Source: an uncultured Hyphomicrobiales bacterium
GTDB lineage: Bacteria > Pseudomonadota > Alphaproteobacteria > Rhizobiales > TMED25
Reading direction: 5' to 3'
DNA: 64,000 nucleotides
Assembly: GCA_905181735.1 (NCBI GenBank)
Contig: CAJIYR010000001.1
Coordinates: forward strand, 1 to 64,000
Position 1 is the stretch's first letter; the number at the start of each line of letters is the position of its first letter. Made by a program: the position numbers and the translations under genes. Below the pieces are notes generated by a model. The model was not told where the DNA came from. It searched no databases and was given only the letters and a program-made list of their open reading frames with translations. Shown in pieces: positions 16,736 to 26,610 of this stretch.

Positions 16736-19113
16736 GATATACCTTTTGTTATTCTTGAACGAACCGTTTGCATATAATACACTCCAATAAAAATAACCAG
16801 ACCAGGTATATAGAACCAATATTTAGAGATTCTATCCAAATGGGTACTTACAGACAAAATATTCATACCATTTTGTAAACCCGACTGATAACCGATCCCA
16901 TTAAATTTAGATATGCTTACTTGTATGGCATCTTGATATAAAAACGAAGGCATCGCCTTAATACCAAGATTATCCCAATTAAATTCCATGGTATTCTCGT
17001 TAGGAGAATTAATTATTATTGTTTGTTCGTTGTCAAGAAGATCAATAGTTTTGATGCTTATTTTATTTGAATTTATACCATTCGACATTTCGTTTATATT
17101 TATCCCTACAAATTCGTCTTGATAAAAATTATCTAGCAAAAAACCAGGTCTAAATAATATACAACATGCAATCAAAAGCAATAAAGACTCGTAGAATTTT
17201 AGTTTTATTTTAAACCAATTTAAAGTAACTGCTGTAAAAGAAATAATGGCAATTAAGCTCATCAGAAAGATTAAAATTCCCTCAATCCATGAATTTACAT
17301 TTATTAGTAATAATTCTGGATTAAACATGAAAACAAATGGCAATATAGCCGTTCTGCCTGAATATAAAAACGCCTGTACCCCCGTCTTAATTGGATCAGC
17401 TCTGCTAATAGATGCAGCAGCATACGAGGCTAATCCAACGGGCGGAGTAACATCTGCCATCAAACCAAAATAAAAACAAAACATATGTATGGCTATAATT
17501 GGAAAATCGTAACCCGCTTGACGTCCCAATGTAGAAACTATTCCAACCATTAGAGTTGATACAATTAGATAATTTGCAGTAGTTGGTAAACCCATACCTA
17601 ATATTATTGATAAAATAGCAGTGGCAAAAAGTATAGGAATAATTGCATCCCCTGCAACTGCAGTTAACACTTCTTGAATTGCATTTGATAACCCAGAGGC
17701 ACCAATTGATCCCATAACTAAACCTGCTGCTGCAACTGCAATTGATACTGTTACCATATTTTGTGCGCCATATTTTAATCCTGACGCAACTATCTTTGTC
17801 GTATTTGCCAATGAATTTCTTATTATTGAGATATTATTTTCTTTGTATTTTTTAATCAATTCTTCAACAAAAAAAACAATTATCAGAGTGATAATACAAT
17901 ATAAAGCAGACCTATCAGCTGAGAACCTAAAAACCGTAAGCATTAAAACAAGAACAATAATTGGTATTAAATACTGCCAACCTCTAGAAAGAACAGCTTT
18001 AACATTTTCTAAAATAGGCACTGGTTTTAATCCTAACTTCAATGCCTCCAAATGAACTATATAAAATAAAGCTATATATGAAATGAAGGCAGGTATAAAA
18101 GCATGTTTAATAATATCAAAATAAGGAATCCCTATAACCTCAGCCATTACAAATGCAGCAGCGCCCATTATTGGAGGCATTAATTGACCATTTACGGATG
18201 ATGCAACTTCAATAGCACCTGCCTTAACAGCAGGATAACCATTTTTTTTCATTATTGGAATCGTAAAAGTTCCAGTTGTAACGGTATTAGCAATAGAAGA
18301 GCCCGATATCATACCTGTAAGACCAGATGCTAGAACAGCAGATTTAGCTGGCCCACCACGCATGTGGCCAACAGATGCAAATGCAAGGTCTATAAACCAT
18401 TTCCCAGCTCCACCTTTATTTAAAAGAGCGCCAAACAAAACAAATAGAAAAATTGTCTTTGTAGAAACACCTAAGGGTATTCCAAATATACCCTCTTGAC
18501 CAAACCATTGGGTAGTTACATAACGAGTAAAGCTTACCGAAGATAAGCCAAAGGGTTCAGGTAAGTATTGATTAAAGAGTGTATAAATTACAAAAGTAAA
18601 ACCTATTATCGCTAGAGGCAATCCCACAGATCTTCTAGCTGCCTCTAAAACAACAAATATAGATATCCAGCCTAAAATAAATTCAAAATGAATATTTAAG
18701 CCAAATATTATGAAACTTCGAGTCTGCCCATTTAAACCTATAATATCTGCAAAAAAAAATGCTTGCCAGAGACATCCTGCTGCTATTATTAAAGCTAGGA
18801 TTATATCATATAGAGGTACGGATCTTTCTTTTAGATTATTTTTATTGAATGGAAAAATTAGAAAGCATAGAACACCGCCAAAAAATAAGTGTATTGATCT
18901 GGCATATATATCATTTATTAAACCAAAACCAGCATAATAATAAATAGTAGAACCTAAACTAGAGGAGATATACAGTTGGAACAGAGACCATGATATTAAT
19001 AATATAGATATTGGCTTGTTCCAAAAACCGATAATATTAATATCAGAAGTTTCTCGTGAAACAAGATCTTCTGCTACTGTTAGGCTCGCATCAAGAGAAT
19101 AAGTTTTTTTCAT
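16732..19113 (-). CDS. TAXI-type TRAP transporter fused permease (DctQM fusion)
   Basis: A 793-aa fused small-plus-large TRAP permease of the TAXI class, which drives uptake of organic acids or amino acids with an ion gradient. The N-terminal four-helix DctQ part spans roughly residues 30-165 and the DctM part follows (GGPAKSAVLASGLTGMISGSS, GMGLPTTANYLIVSTL). The C-terminal ~150 residues are a soluble DUF3394-like domain between two helices, usual in this class. It is 80 bases downstream of its binding-protein gene, with a hairpin between them, and overlaps the aminotransferase start by four bases. Confidence 0.93.
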   Translation of the reverse strand: MKKTYSLDASLTVAEDLVSRETSDINIIGFWNKPISILLISWSLFQLYISSSLGSTIYYYAGFGLINDIYARSIHLFFGGVLCFLIFPFNKNNLKERSVPLYDIILALIIAAGCLWQAFFFADIIGLNGQTRSFIIFGLNIHFEFILGWISIFVVLEAARRSVGLPLAIIGFTFVIYTLFNQYLPEPFGLSSVSFTRYVTTQWFGQEGIFGIPLGVSTKTIFLFVLFGALLNKGGAGKWFIDLAFASVGHMRGGPAKSAVLASGLTGMISGSSIANTVTTGTFTIPIMKKNGYPAVKAGAIEVASSVNGQLMPPIMGAAAFVMAEVIGIPYFDIIKHAFIPAFISYIALFYIVHLEALKLGLKPVPILENVKAVLSRGWQYLIPIIVLVLMLTVFRFSADRSALYCIITLIIVFFVEELIKKYKENNISIIRNSLANTTKIVASGLKYGAQNMVTVSIAVAAAGLVMGSIGASGLSNAIQEVLTAVAGDAIIPILFATAILSIILGMGLPTTANYLIVSTLMVGIVSTLGRQAGYDFPIIAIHMFCFYFGLMADVTPPVGLASYAAASISRADPIKTGVQAFLYSGRTAILPFVFMFNPELLLINVNSWIEGILIFLMSLIAIISFTAVTLNWFKIKLKFYESLLLLIACCILFRPGFLLDNFYQDEFVGININEMSNGINSNKISIKTIDLLDNEQTIIINSPNENTMEFNWDNLGIKAMPSFLYQDAIQVSISKFNGIGYQSGLQNGMNILSVSTHLDRISKYWFYIPGLVIFIGVYYMQTVRSRITKGIS

Positions 19114-19153
19114 TATTAACTAATTTTATAATATTGCATTAATTAAAAAATTC

Positions 19154-19184
19154 ATTAACGGGGTATATAAAATACCCCGTTAAT
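19154..19184 (-). terminator. Intercistronic hairpin between TAXI binding protein and permease
   Basis: A perfect 13-bp inverted repeat (19154-19166 with 19172-19184, core AACGGGGTAT) and 5-nt loop, GC-rich for this genome, starts 10 bases after the binding-protein stop codon. On the minus strand it is followed by GAATTTTTT, so it should act as a partial terminator or mRNA stabiliser. It would let the abundant binding protein be made in excess over the permease. Confidence 0.8.
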
Positions 19185-19193
19185 TAAACCGAA

Positions 19194-20171
19194 TTACATC
19201 CAGCCTTTTTCTTTGTAATACTTAATAGCCCCTTCATGCAATGGTGCAGAATTACCTTCACTCATCATTTGAAGCGGAGATAAATTTGCAAAAGCAGGAT
19301 GAAGTGATTTAAATGCATCAAAGTTTTCAAAAACAGCCCTAACGACTTCATAAACCATATCAGCATCAACTTTCGCAGATGTAACGAACGATGCTTTAAC
19401 ACCAAAAGTTGTTACATTACTTTCAATCGTAGAATAGGTTCCTGTAGGAATAGTAGCAAATGCATAAAAAGGATTATCATTAACTAAACCCGCAACAGCA
19501 TCATTGTTTAAACTAATAATAGTTGCGCCACAGCCATCAGCAGCTTGGGATACACCAGCATTTGGCACACCAACTGTATAGCCATAGGCATCAATATCAC
19601 CATTACATAGAGCAGATGATTGTTCAGACGAAGTTAGTTCTGTAGCAGAGCCAAAATAGTCAGTCCCAACACCGTTTGCATCTAATAAAACTTCAAATGT
19701 TCCACGTTGACCAGAACCGGGATTTCCTATGTTAACAGTCTTCCCTTCTAAGTCTTCCCAAGTCTTGATCCCAGTGTTACCACCTACAAGAATTTGAAAT
19801 GGCTCAGGGTGAACAGAAAAAACAGACCTTAGATCAGGTACCTGAGCACCCTCAAATTTAGAGGTTCCATTTGTTGCATGATATTGCCAATCTGATTGAG
19901 CAACGCCAAATTGTAGTTCTCCAGATTCAATATTTTTTATATTATAAATTGATCCCGCAGTTGAAGGGGCGGAACATCTATAACCATGTTGCCTACCATC
20001 TTTTCTACCCTCTCCTGCATTTCTATGAACCATTTGACAAACAGCGTTACCAACTTGAAAATATACACCAGTTGGCCCACCAGTACCTATAGACATAAAT
20101 TCTGTTGCATTAGCCGTACCAAGTGACAAAGCACCTGCTAGTAACGATGCAGATAATATTTTAAATTTCAT
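19194..20171 (-). CDS. TAXI family TRAP transporter solute-binding protein
   Basis: A 325-aa periplasmic binding protein. The signal peptide ends at about A22 (TANA-TEF), and the mature protein starts with the TAXI block MSIGTGGPTGVYFQVGNA. GQRGTF and GSATELTSSEQ segments match the family. It captures the solute for the fused permease downstream. A GGGAG site precedes ATG by about 7 bases. The upstream 130 bases contain TTGACA on the minus strand (20252-20257) but no clear -10. Ligand cannot be predicted; TAXI proteins include glutamate and other organic-anion binders. Confidence 0.93.
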   Translation of the reverse strand: MKFKILSASLLAGALSLGTANATEFMSIGTGGPTGVYFQVGNAVCQMVHRNAGEGRKDGRQHGYRCSAPSTAGSIYNIKNIESGELQFGVAQSDWQYHATNGTSKFEGAQVPDLRSVFSVHPEPFQILVGGNTGIKTWEDLEGKTVNIGNPGSGQRGTFEVLLDANGVGTDYFGSATELTSSEQSSALCNGDIDAYGYTVGVPNAGVSQAADGCGATIISLNNDAVAGLVNDNPFYAFATIPTGTYSTIESNVTTFGVKASFVTSAKVDADMVYEVVRAVFENFDAFKSLHPAFANLSPLQMMSEGNSAPLHEGAIKYYKEKGWM

Positions 20172-20304
20172 TTTAAAGTCTCCCTTTAATTATAATTAAT
20201 TCAAAACATGCAAATTACAAACATTCACAGCGTTGCATTAAGCAAAAGCTTTGTCAAAGAAATAAAAATAAGGGCATGAAAGTGTTCTAGTTAAATTATT
20301 AAGA

Positions 20305-20380
20305 TGGTGGGCCCTGTAGGAATCGAACCTACGACAAATTGATTAAAAGTCAACTGCTCTACCAACTGAGCTAAGGGCCC
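20305..20380 (-). tRNA. tRNA-Lys (anticodon TTT)
   Basis: A 76-base cloverleaf read on the minus strand. The acceptor GGGCCC pairs with GGGCCC before ACCA, so CCA is genome-encoded. The D arm has AGCTCAGTTGGTAGAGC, the anticodon stem TTGA/TCAA holds loop CTTTTAA with anticodon TTT, and the T arm has GGTTCGATTCC. It follows tgt by 80 bases on the same strand, and its 3' end faces the accessory region. Confidence 0.97.
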
Positions 20381-20460
20381 TAAGAATTCTTAGATATTTA
20401 AGTTACTTATAAATGTATATGCATCTAAATACTATATATAATAATATAAAATCTATATTG

Positions 20461-21573
20461 CTAGATATTATTTTTTTTTATCCAATTATCATGCATATTG
20501 TTAACAGTTTCAATCAAATTACCCTCATTTATAGCAAGTCTTAGGTCTTGCATTAAACGTTGATAATAAGAAATATTAGACCAACTTAATAACATTGATC
20601 CCAAGATTTCTTTTGATTTGAACAAATGATGCAAATAAGACCTAGAATATGTATTGCTTGCTTCACAATCACTCTCTTCATCTAGAGGTCTATTATCTTC
20701 GGCATATTTTGCATTTCTAATATTAATCCTTCCGTTTTTGGTAAATGCCTGACCATGCCTCCCTGCTCTAGTTGGCATAACGCAATCGAACATATCAACT
20801 CCCCTTACAACAGATTCAACTATATCTTGAGGGGTTCCAACACCCATCAGATATCTCGGTTTATCTTTTGGTAAAAAAGGAAGCGTACAATCTAGTGTTG
20901 CAAGCATTAATTCTTGTCCCTCTCCAACAGCTAAACCACCAACGGCATAACCATTAAAATTAATATCTACTAGTTCTTTAGCTGAAAACTCTCTCAATTT
21001 TGGATCAACCCCACCTTGAACTATACCGAACAATCCTCTTCCTTTCTTTTTAAAAAAATATCTTTTCGACAACTCAGCCCATTTTAATGATAACTCCATT
21101 GCAGCTTTAACGTCATCATTAGTAGATGGATATTGAATGCATTGGTCAAATATCATATGTATATCAGAGCCAATAGAATTTTGTATTTCCATTGATAATT
21201 TTGCATCTAGAAAAAATTCAGATCCATCGATATGGGATTGGAATCTTACACCATCATCAGATATTTTGCATAATTTTGATAAAGACATAATTTGGAAACC
21301 ACCTGAATCCGTTAATATAGGTCCTTCCCAATTCATAAAACTATTCAATCCTCCAGCCTTTTCTATAACGGACATTCCTGGTCGTAGCATTAAATGATAA
21401 GTATTTCCTAAAATAACCTCTGAACCAGTTTTTTTTACGGTATCAGTTGACATAGCTTTTACTGTTCCAGCGGTACCCACAGGCATGAAAGCTGGAGTAT
21501 TAACAACTCCATGCTCTAGTGTTATCTGCCCCTTACGTGCATTATTATCGACTTTATCTATCTTAAATTGCAT
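20461..21573 (-). CDS. tgt: Queuine/preQ1 tRNA-ribosyltransferase (tRNA-guanine transglycosylase)
   Basis: A 370-aa Tgt that exchanges G34 for preQ1 in Asp, Asn, His and Tyr tRNAs. Catalytic Asp residues D89 (LTDSGGF) and D263 (MFDCVMPTR) are intact, as is the substrate loop GGLAVGE. The zinc site is not: aligning without gaps to E. coli Tgt, C302, C307 and H333 are replaced by S301, S306 and S332, and only the second Cys (C303) remains. Flanking structure (TYSRSYLHH, YYQRLM) is conserved, so this looks like true ligand loss in an active enzyme. It follows queA by one base. Confidence 0.96.
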   Translation of the reverse strand: MQFKIDKVDNNARKGQITLEHGVVNTPAFMPVGTAGTVKAMSTDTVKKTGSEVILGNTYHLMLRPGMSVIEKAGGLNSFMNWEGPILTDSGGFQIMSLSKLCKISDDGVRFQSHIDGSEFFLDAKLSMEIQNSIGSDIHMIFDQCIQYPSTNDDVKAAMELSLKWAELSKRYFFKKKGRGLFGIVQGGVDPKLREFSAKELVDINFNGYAVGGLAVGEGQELMLATLDCTLPFLPKDKPRYLMGVGTPQDIVESVVRGVDMFDCVMPTRAGRHGQAFTKNGRINIRNAKYAEDNRPLDEESDCEASNTYSRSYLHHLFKSKEILGSMLLSWSNISYYQRLMQDLRLAINEGNLIETVNNMHDNWIKKNNI

Positions 21574-21574
21574 A

Positions 21575-22639
21575 TTAGTAATTCTTTTCTATAAAACAGA
21601 CATCACCATAGGAATAGAATCGGTAAAAGTTGTTAATAGCATGATTATAAGCATGCTTAATATCCTTAAGACCATACAACGAAGCAACTAAAACAAACAA
21701 AGAGGATTTTGGAAGATGGAAATTTGTAATTAAAACATCAATTGCTTTGAATTGATAACCGGGGGTTATATAGATGTTAGTTTCACCTTCGTAGGGCGAA
21801 AAGAAACCACTGTCATCACAGGCTGTTTCTAATAGCCTAAGTGAAGTTGTTCCGACTGCTATGATTTTTTTTCCATTTTTTTTTGTGTTATTTAAAATAT
21901 CCACATTATCAGAGCTCAATAAACCCCATTCAGAATGCATTTTATGCGATAATATATTATCTGTTTTAATGGGAAGAAAAGTTCCAATACCAACGTGTAG
22001 CGTTAATTTACAAATATTAACACCCTTTGTGATTAGCTTACTCATTACATTATCTGTAAAATGCAAACCAGCTGTAGGTGCTGCAACTGAACCACTATTC
22101 TTTGCATATATTGTTTGATAAGAATCAACATCATTATCGCCTATAGGTCTTTTTGATTTTATATATGGAGGCAGAGGAACATTACCAATACACTGTATCC
22201 ACTCATCTAATGATGTTGAAATATTATTAAATTGTATTCTAACTATACTATCGCTATCAACACTTATAACCTTTGCATAAACCTCAGGAAATCCTGTAAT
22301 TTTTTTAAATTGAATAGTCTCATTAACCTTTATTTTCCTTAAAGGTTTTAGCAATACATCCCAACTATAAGGATCTATTTTTTTTATTAGATTAAAACTA
22401 ATATTTGCTTTGTTTTCACCCCTATAACGATACCCTTCCAAAAATGTTGGTATTACTTTAGTTTCATTGATAACTAGAGTGTCACCTTCATCAAGTAAAT
22501 TTGGTAAATTATAAAAGTAGGAATCAACTAATATTCCGCCTGATTTAAGGCAAAGTAACTTTGAATTATCTCTAGGTTCAGCTGGATACAAAGCAATTAA
22601 ATTATCATCTAATAAAAAATTAAAATCTTCTATATTCAA
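21575..22639 (-). CDS. queA: S-adenosylmethionine:tRNA ribosyltransferase-isomerase
   Basis: A 354-aa QueA, which transfers the ribose of SAM to preQ1 in tRNA to make epoxyqueuosine. Recognisable blocks are NIEDFNFLLDDNLIALYPAE at the start, AAPTAGLHFT in the middle and the NFHLPKSSLFVLVASL block near the end. Next step after Tgt in queuosine synthesis; queA is immediately upstream of tgt and 24 bases after ppiB, in the gyrA-coaD-ppiB-queA-tgt unit. Confidence 0.97.
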   Translation of the reverse strand: MNIEDFNFLLDDNLIALYPAEPRDNSKLLCLKSGGILVDSYFYNLPNLLDEGDTLVINETKVIPTFLEGYRYRGENKANISFNLIKKIDPYSWDVLLKPLRKIKVNETIQFKKITGFPEVYAKVISVDSDSIVRIQFNNISTSLDEWIQCIGNVPLPPYIKSKRPIGDNDVDSYQTIYAKNSGSVAAPTAGLHFTDNVMSKLITKGVNICKLTLHVGIGTFLPIKTDNILSHKMHSEWGLLSSDNVDILNNTKKNGKKIIAVGTTSLRLLETACDDSGFFSPYEGETNIYITPGYQFKAIDVLITNFHLPKSSLFVLVASLYGLKDIKHAYNHAINNFYRFYSYGDVCFIEKNY

Positions 22640-22663
22640 TTTACATTACTTATTTTAATTTTA

Positions 22664-23233
22664 TCAATCATCTGAACTAATTATAGACATTTTAATGATT
22701 TTATCCGGGTACTCAGGAGGCTCGCCTTTTGCAATATTATCAACGTGCTCCATACCCTCAACAACGTTACCCCATACAGTATATTGGTTATCTAAAAAAC
22801 GTGCAGCCTTAAAGCAAATAAAAAATTGACTATTAGCGCTATTAGGGCTTTGCGAACGTGCCATTCCTATAGCACCACGTTCAAAGGGTTCTTTTGTGAA
22901 TTCCGCTGGTAAATCAGGATATTCAGATCCACCCATGCCGGTGCCAGTAGGATCACCAGTTTGAGCCATAAATCCATCAATAACTCTGTGAAAGATTATG
23001 TTATCGTAAAAACCTTCGTTTGTTAGCTTCTTTATTCTCTCGACATGTTTGGGAGCAAGATCTTCTCTAAGATCAATTACAACATTCCCATCTTTTAACT
23101 CAATTACTAATTTTTCTTTTGTATTACTCATGGCACTCGCTTTGCTAATTATTATTAAACTAAATACTGTTACTAAAAAAAATTTAAAAAATAATTTAGT
23201 ATAATTCACTTTGTATAATAGAAAATTATTCAT
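22664..23233 (-). CDS. ppiB: Cyclophilin-type peptidyl-prolyl cis-trans isomerase, exported
   Basis: A 189-aa cyclophilin. A hydrophobic stretch at about residues 12-34 ending in SKASA predicts a signal peptide, so the isomerase works in the periplasm. The domain shows FHRVIDGFMAQTGDPTGTG, MARSQSPNSANSQFFI and the shortened bacterial loop before TVWGNVVEGM. In relatives two cyclophilin genes often sit here; only one is present. Two bases separate it from coaD. Confidence 0.93.
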   Translation of the reverse strand: MNNFLLYKVNYTKLFFKFFLVTVFSLIIISKASAMSNTKEKLVIELKDGNVVIDLREDLAPKHVERIKKLTNEGFYDNIIFHRVIDGFMAQTGDPTGTGMGGSEYPDLPAEFTKEPFERGAIGMARSQSPNSANSQFFICFKAARFLDNQYTVWGNVVEGMEHVDNIAKGEPPEYPDKIIKMSIISSDD

Positions 23234-23235
23234 TA

Positions 23236-23721
23236 CTAGGTCTCATTTAAAAAGTTAATAACATTTTTGGGCACAAAGTTAGATACATCTCCACCTAAAT
23301 TATATATTTGCTTAACTATTGTAGAGGATATATAGCTATATTTATTACCTGTCGGCATAAATACTGTCTTAACATCTTTAGATAACATATTGTTCATATG
23401 TGACATTTTTAACTCATAATTAAGATCAGATGAGTCTCTAACACCTCTTACTATAATATTGCAGTTATGTTTTTTTAATACATCTACTAACAACCCGTTA
23501 AATATAATGATATCAATATTATCTAGATTAATATCAAACTCATTTAATGATTCTTTTATTAGCAATAATCGATTATCAATTTTAATAAGAGAAGATTTAT
23601 TGTGATGCTCTCCAATTCCAATAATCAAATGATCAAATATGCTCATAGAATTTTTTATAATATCTAAATGTCCAAAAGTGATTGGATCAAATGTACCAGA
23701 AAAGAACGCTGATTTGCCCAT
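23236..23721 (-). CDS. coaD: Phosphopantetheine adenylyltransferase
   Basis: A 161-aa CoaD, the penultimate enzyme of coenzyme A synthesis, joining ATP and 4'-phosphopantetheine. The nucleotidyltransferase motif GTFDPITFGHLDII is at residues 9-22 with the (T/H)xGH histidine, and the C-terminal YSYISSTIVKQI block carries the ISSTxVR-like motif. Length is normal. It starts two bases after gyrA. Confidence 0.96.
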   Translation of the reverse strand: MGKSAFFSGTFDPITFGHLDIIKNSMSIFDHLIIGIGEHHNKSSLIKIDNRLLLIKESLNEFDINLDNIDIIIFNGLLVDVLKKHNCNIIVRGVRDSSDLNYELKMSHMNNMLSKDVKTVFMPTGNKYSYISSTIVKQIYNLGGDVSNFVPKNVINFLNET

Positions 23722-23723
23722 AA

Positions 23724-26450
23724 CTATTCATCCTCTTCGTTTGAATCGTCATCTAAATCTCCAACTCTTTCAACGGAAACTACTTTTTCATCATTATCTA
23801 TGTCAAATATTGTTACACCCTGAGTTGAACGTGATGCTATCCGAATACCATTAATAGGGCATCTTATTAATTGCCCGCCATCAGTTACTAAAATTATCTG
23901 ATTGTCTTCATCTACTGGGAATGTAGTTGCTACGTTTCCATTTCGTTCATTCACAGTCATCGCAATAATGCCTTTACCACCTCTGCCGGAAACTCTGTAT
24001 TCATATGAAGATGTTCTTTTTCCATAACCTTTTTCTGAAACTGATAATATAAATTGTTCAGAGGCTCCCATGGCAGCATATTTCTCTTCAGTAATTTCTG
24101 ATAAAACGCTACCTTCCTCATCAGGAGTAACATTTATAACATTCTCATTATCAACATCTCCGCGAACAGCACGACTCATCTTTAAGTATGACAATCTCTC
24201 TGAAGGTGTTGCATCATAACCTTTAATGATAGAAGAATTAATAACAATATCATCTTTTGAAAGTCGAATACCTCTAACTCCAGTTGAAGCTCTGCCAACA
24301 AATACTCTTACATCTTGAATCTTAAATCTTATACATTGTCCTAGAAGAGTTGTAATCATCAGATCGTCATCTTTTTCGCAAGTCTCAACAGCAATTATTG
24401 AATCACCTAAGTCAAGTTTCATTGCAATCTTTCCATTAGACCTTACGTCAACGAAATCACTTAATTTATTTCTACGTACATTTCCAGAAGATGTGGTGAA
24501 CATTAAAGATAGGTTTTCCCATGATGATTCGTCTTCTGGGAGAGGCATTATTGTTGTAATATTTTCATCTTGCTTTAGAGGCAAGATATTAATCATCGCC
24601 TTGCCTTTTGATATTGGTGTTCCAACAGGAAGTTTCCACACTTTCATCTTATAAACCATGCCAGTAGAAGAAAAGAAAAGAATTGGTGTATGTGTATTTT
24701 CAACGAAAATTTTTGTTACAAAATCTTCATCTCTAGTAGCCATCCCAGAACGACCTTTTCCGCCTCTTTTTTGTGACCTGTAAGTTGAGAGAGGAACTCT
24801 TTTAATGTAACCCTTATGACTAACTGTTATCACTACATCTTCTTTTTGTATAAGATCTTCATCCTCTACATCTAATTCTATATCAGAAATTTTTGTTAAA
24901 CGAGGAGAAGCATGGTTTTTCTTAACTTCATCAAGTTCATCAATTATAATATTTTCTAATATCCCACGACTACCTAATATATCCAAATATTTTTGAATAT
25001 CTGCACCAATAGTATTAAGCTCATCTGAAATTTCATTTCTTCCTAAGCCTGTTAATCTTTGCAATCTTAAGTCTAATATTGCTTGGGTTTGTTCTTTCGA
25101 TAACACATAAAAACCATCTTCATCTACATTATGCCTTGGGTCAGCTATTAATAAAACTAATTCCTCAACACCTTTTGCAGACCATTTTCTATCCATAAGA
25201 GACGCCCTTGCGCTGGCGGGATCAGGTGCGGATCTAACAACCTTTATAACCTCATCAATATTTGCTACCGCTATAGCAAGGCCAACTAAAACATGAGCTC
25301 TATCTCTTGCTTTGTTCAAAAGAAATAAACTTCTTTTTGTTATTATTTCAACTCTAAATTCTAAGAAAGCAACTAGGATTTTTCTTAACGACAGAAGTTC
25401 AGGTTTTCCACCGTTTAGTGTTACCATGTTGCAACCAAAAGATGATTGCAAAGGTGTAAATTTATACAACTGATTTAAAATAACATCAGCTTCAGAATCT
25501 CTTTTTAACTCTATAACAACTCTAATACCATGCCTATCGGAAACATCTCTAATATCGGAAATTCCTTCGACTCTTTTGTCACGAACTAAATCGGCAATTT
25601 TTTCAATTAAATTAGATTTATTGACTTGATAAGGAATCTCAGTAATCACAATAGCGCTTTTATTATTTTTAACCTCTTCAACAGAAGCTACGCCCCGCAT
25701 AACAACGGAACCTCTACCTGTTGCTTGAGCGCTTCTTATACCCGATCTGCCAATAATAATGCCACCAGTTGGAAAATCAGGTCCTGGAATCAACTCTTCC
25801 AGGTCATTATCCGATAAATTGCTATCCTTTAACAGGGCTTTTGCTGCATCAATTACTTCACCAAGATTATGTGGAGGAATATTTGTAGCCATACCAACAG
25901 CGATGCCTCCGGCTCCATTTACTAATAAATTAGGATATTTCGCAGGCAATACGACCGGCTCACTCTCCGAGCCGTCATAGTTATCCTGGAAGGTTACACA
26001 ATTTTTATCAATGTCTTGCAATAAATGAGAAGAAATCTTCTGTAATTTACACTCGGTATATCTCATAGCAGCAGGTCTATCGCCATCTATTGAACCAAAA
26101 TTACCTTGACCATCTACGAGCATTTCTCTCATGGAAAATGGTTGAGCCATACGAACCATAGCTTCGTAAACAGCAGAATCACCATGTGGATGATATCGAC
26201 CTATAACATCACCAACAACACGTGCTGATTTACGGTAAGATTTACTTGATTCTAAGCCCATCTGATGCATTGAATATAAAATTCGCCTATGAACTGGTTT
26301 TAAACCATCTCTAACATCAGGAATAGCACGAGATACGATTACGCTCATAGCGTAATCAAGGTATGACCTACTCATCTCTTTTTCTATTGATATAGGGACA
26401 ATACCAAATGGATTATTTTTTATTTCAGTATCGTTATTATCTTCTGACAA
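23724..26450 (-). CDS. gyrA: DNA gyrase subunit A
   Basis: A 908-aa GyrA, the breakage-reunion subunit of gyrase. The catalytic Tyr is Y131 ([10 protein letters not shown]); the quinolone-determining stretch [11 protein letters not shown] has S92 and E96, a wild-type-like state. The C-terminal pinwheel follows with the GyrA box QKRGGKGR. The start codon is TTG at 26450, chosen since MSEDNN leads into the usual I-P-I-S-IEKEM block and no ATG fits. First gene of the gyrA-coaD-ppiB-queA-tgt unit; 160 AT-rich bases upstream separate it from ssb and probably hold its promoter. Confidence 0.97.
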   Translation of the reverse strand: MSEDNNDTEIKNNPFGIVPISIEKEMSRSYLDYAMSVIVSRAIPDVRDGLKPVHRRILYSMHQMGLESSKSYRKSARVVGDVIGRYHPHGDSAVYEAMVRMAQPFSMREMLVDGQGNFGSIDGDRPAAMRYTECKLQKISSHLLQDIDKNCVTFQDNYDGSESEPVVLPAKYPNLLVNGAGGIAVGMATNIPPHNLGEVIDAAKALLKDSNLSDNDLEELIPGPDFPTGGIIIGRSGIRSAQATGRGSVVMRGVASVEEVKNNKSAIVITEIPYQVNKSNLIEKIADLVRDKRVEGISDIRDVSDRHGIRVVIELKRDSEADVILNQLYKFTPLQSSFGCNMVTLNGGKPELLSLRKILVAFLEFRVEIITKRSLFLLNKARDRAHVLVGLAIAVANIDEVIKVVRSAPDPASARASLMDRKWSAKGVEELVLLIADPRHNVDEDGFYVLSKEQTQAILDLRLQRLTGLGRNEISDELNTIGADIQKYLDILGSRGILENIIIDELDEVKKNHASPRLTKISDIELDVEDEDLIQKEDVVITVSHKGYIKRVPLSTYRSQKRGGKGRSGMATRDEDFVTKIFVENTHTPILFFSSTGMVYKMKVWKLPVGTPISKGKAMINILPLKQDENITTIMPLPEDESSWENLSLMFTTSSGNVRRNKLSDFVDVRSNGKIAMKLDLGDSIIAVETCEKDDDLMITTLLGQCIRFKIQDVRVFVGRASTGVRGIRLSKDDIVINSSIIKGYDATPSERLSYLKMSRAVRGDVDNENVINVTPDEEGSVLSEITEEKYAAMGASEQFILSVSEKGYGKRTSSYEYRVSGRGGKGIIAMTVNERNGNVATTFPVDEDNQIILVTDGGQLIRCPINGIRIASRSTQGVTIFDIDNDEKVVSVERVGDLDDDSNEEDE

Positions 26451-26610
26451 TTTATTACCGCTTCTAATATTTAAATTATAAATATATTAATATAAACGAA
26501 TCATTTTTTATAATTATATATTATCAAAAAAATAAAGAAACTTATAATCAATAAGCATATATTATATTGATTTATTAATATCAGCTGTTAAAAAACAAAA
26601 TTTTATTTGA

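Noticed and set aside
16736-16819. N-terminal extension of the aminotransferase
   Set aside because: It reads the end of the permease gene in another frame; the ATGA-coupled start is better supported.
20252-20257. Minus-strand TTGACA as -35 for the TAXI binding-protein gene
   Set aside because: No -10-like hexamer at 16-18 bases, so the promoter cannot be supported.
26150-26200. Quinolone-resistance change in GyrA
   Set aside because: S92 and E96 at the two key positions are ordinary for wild-type alphaproteobacterial GyrA.
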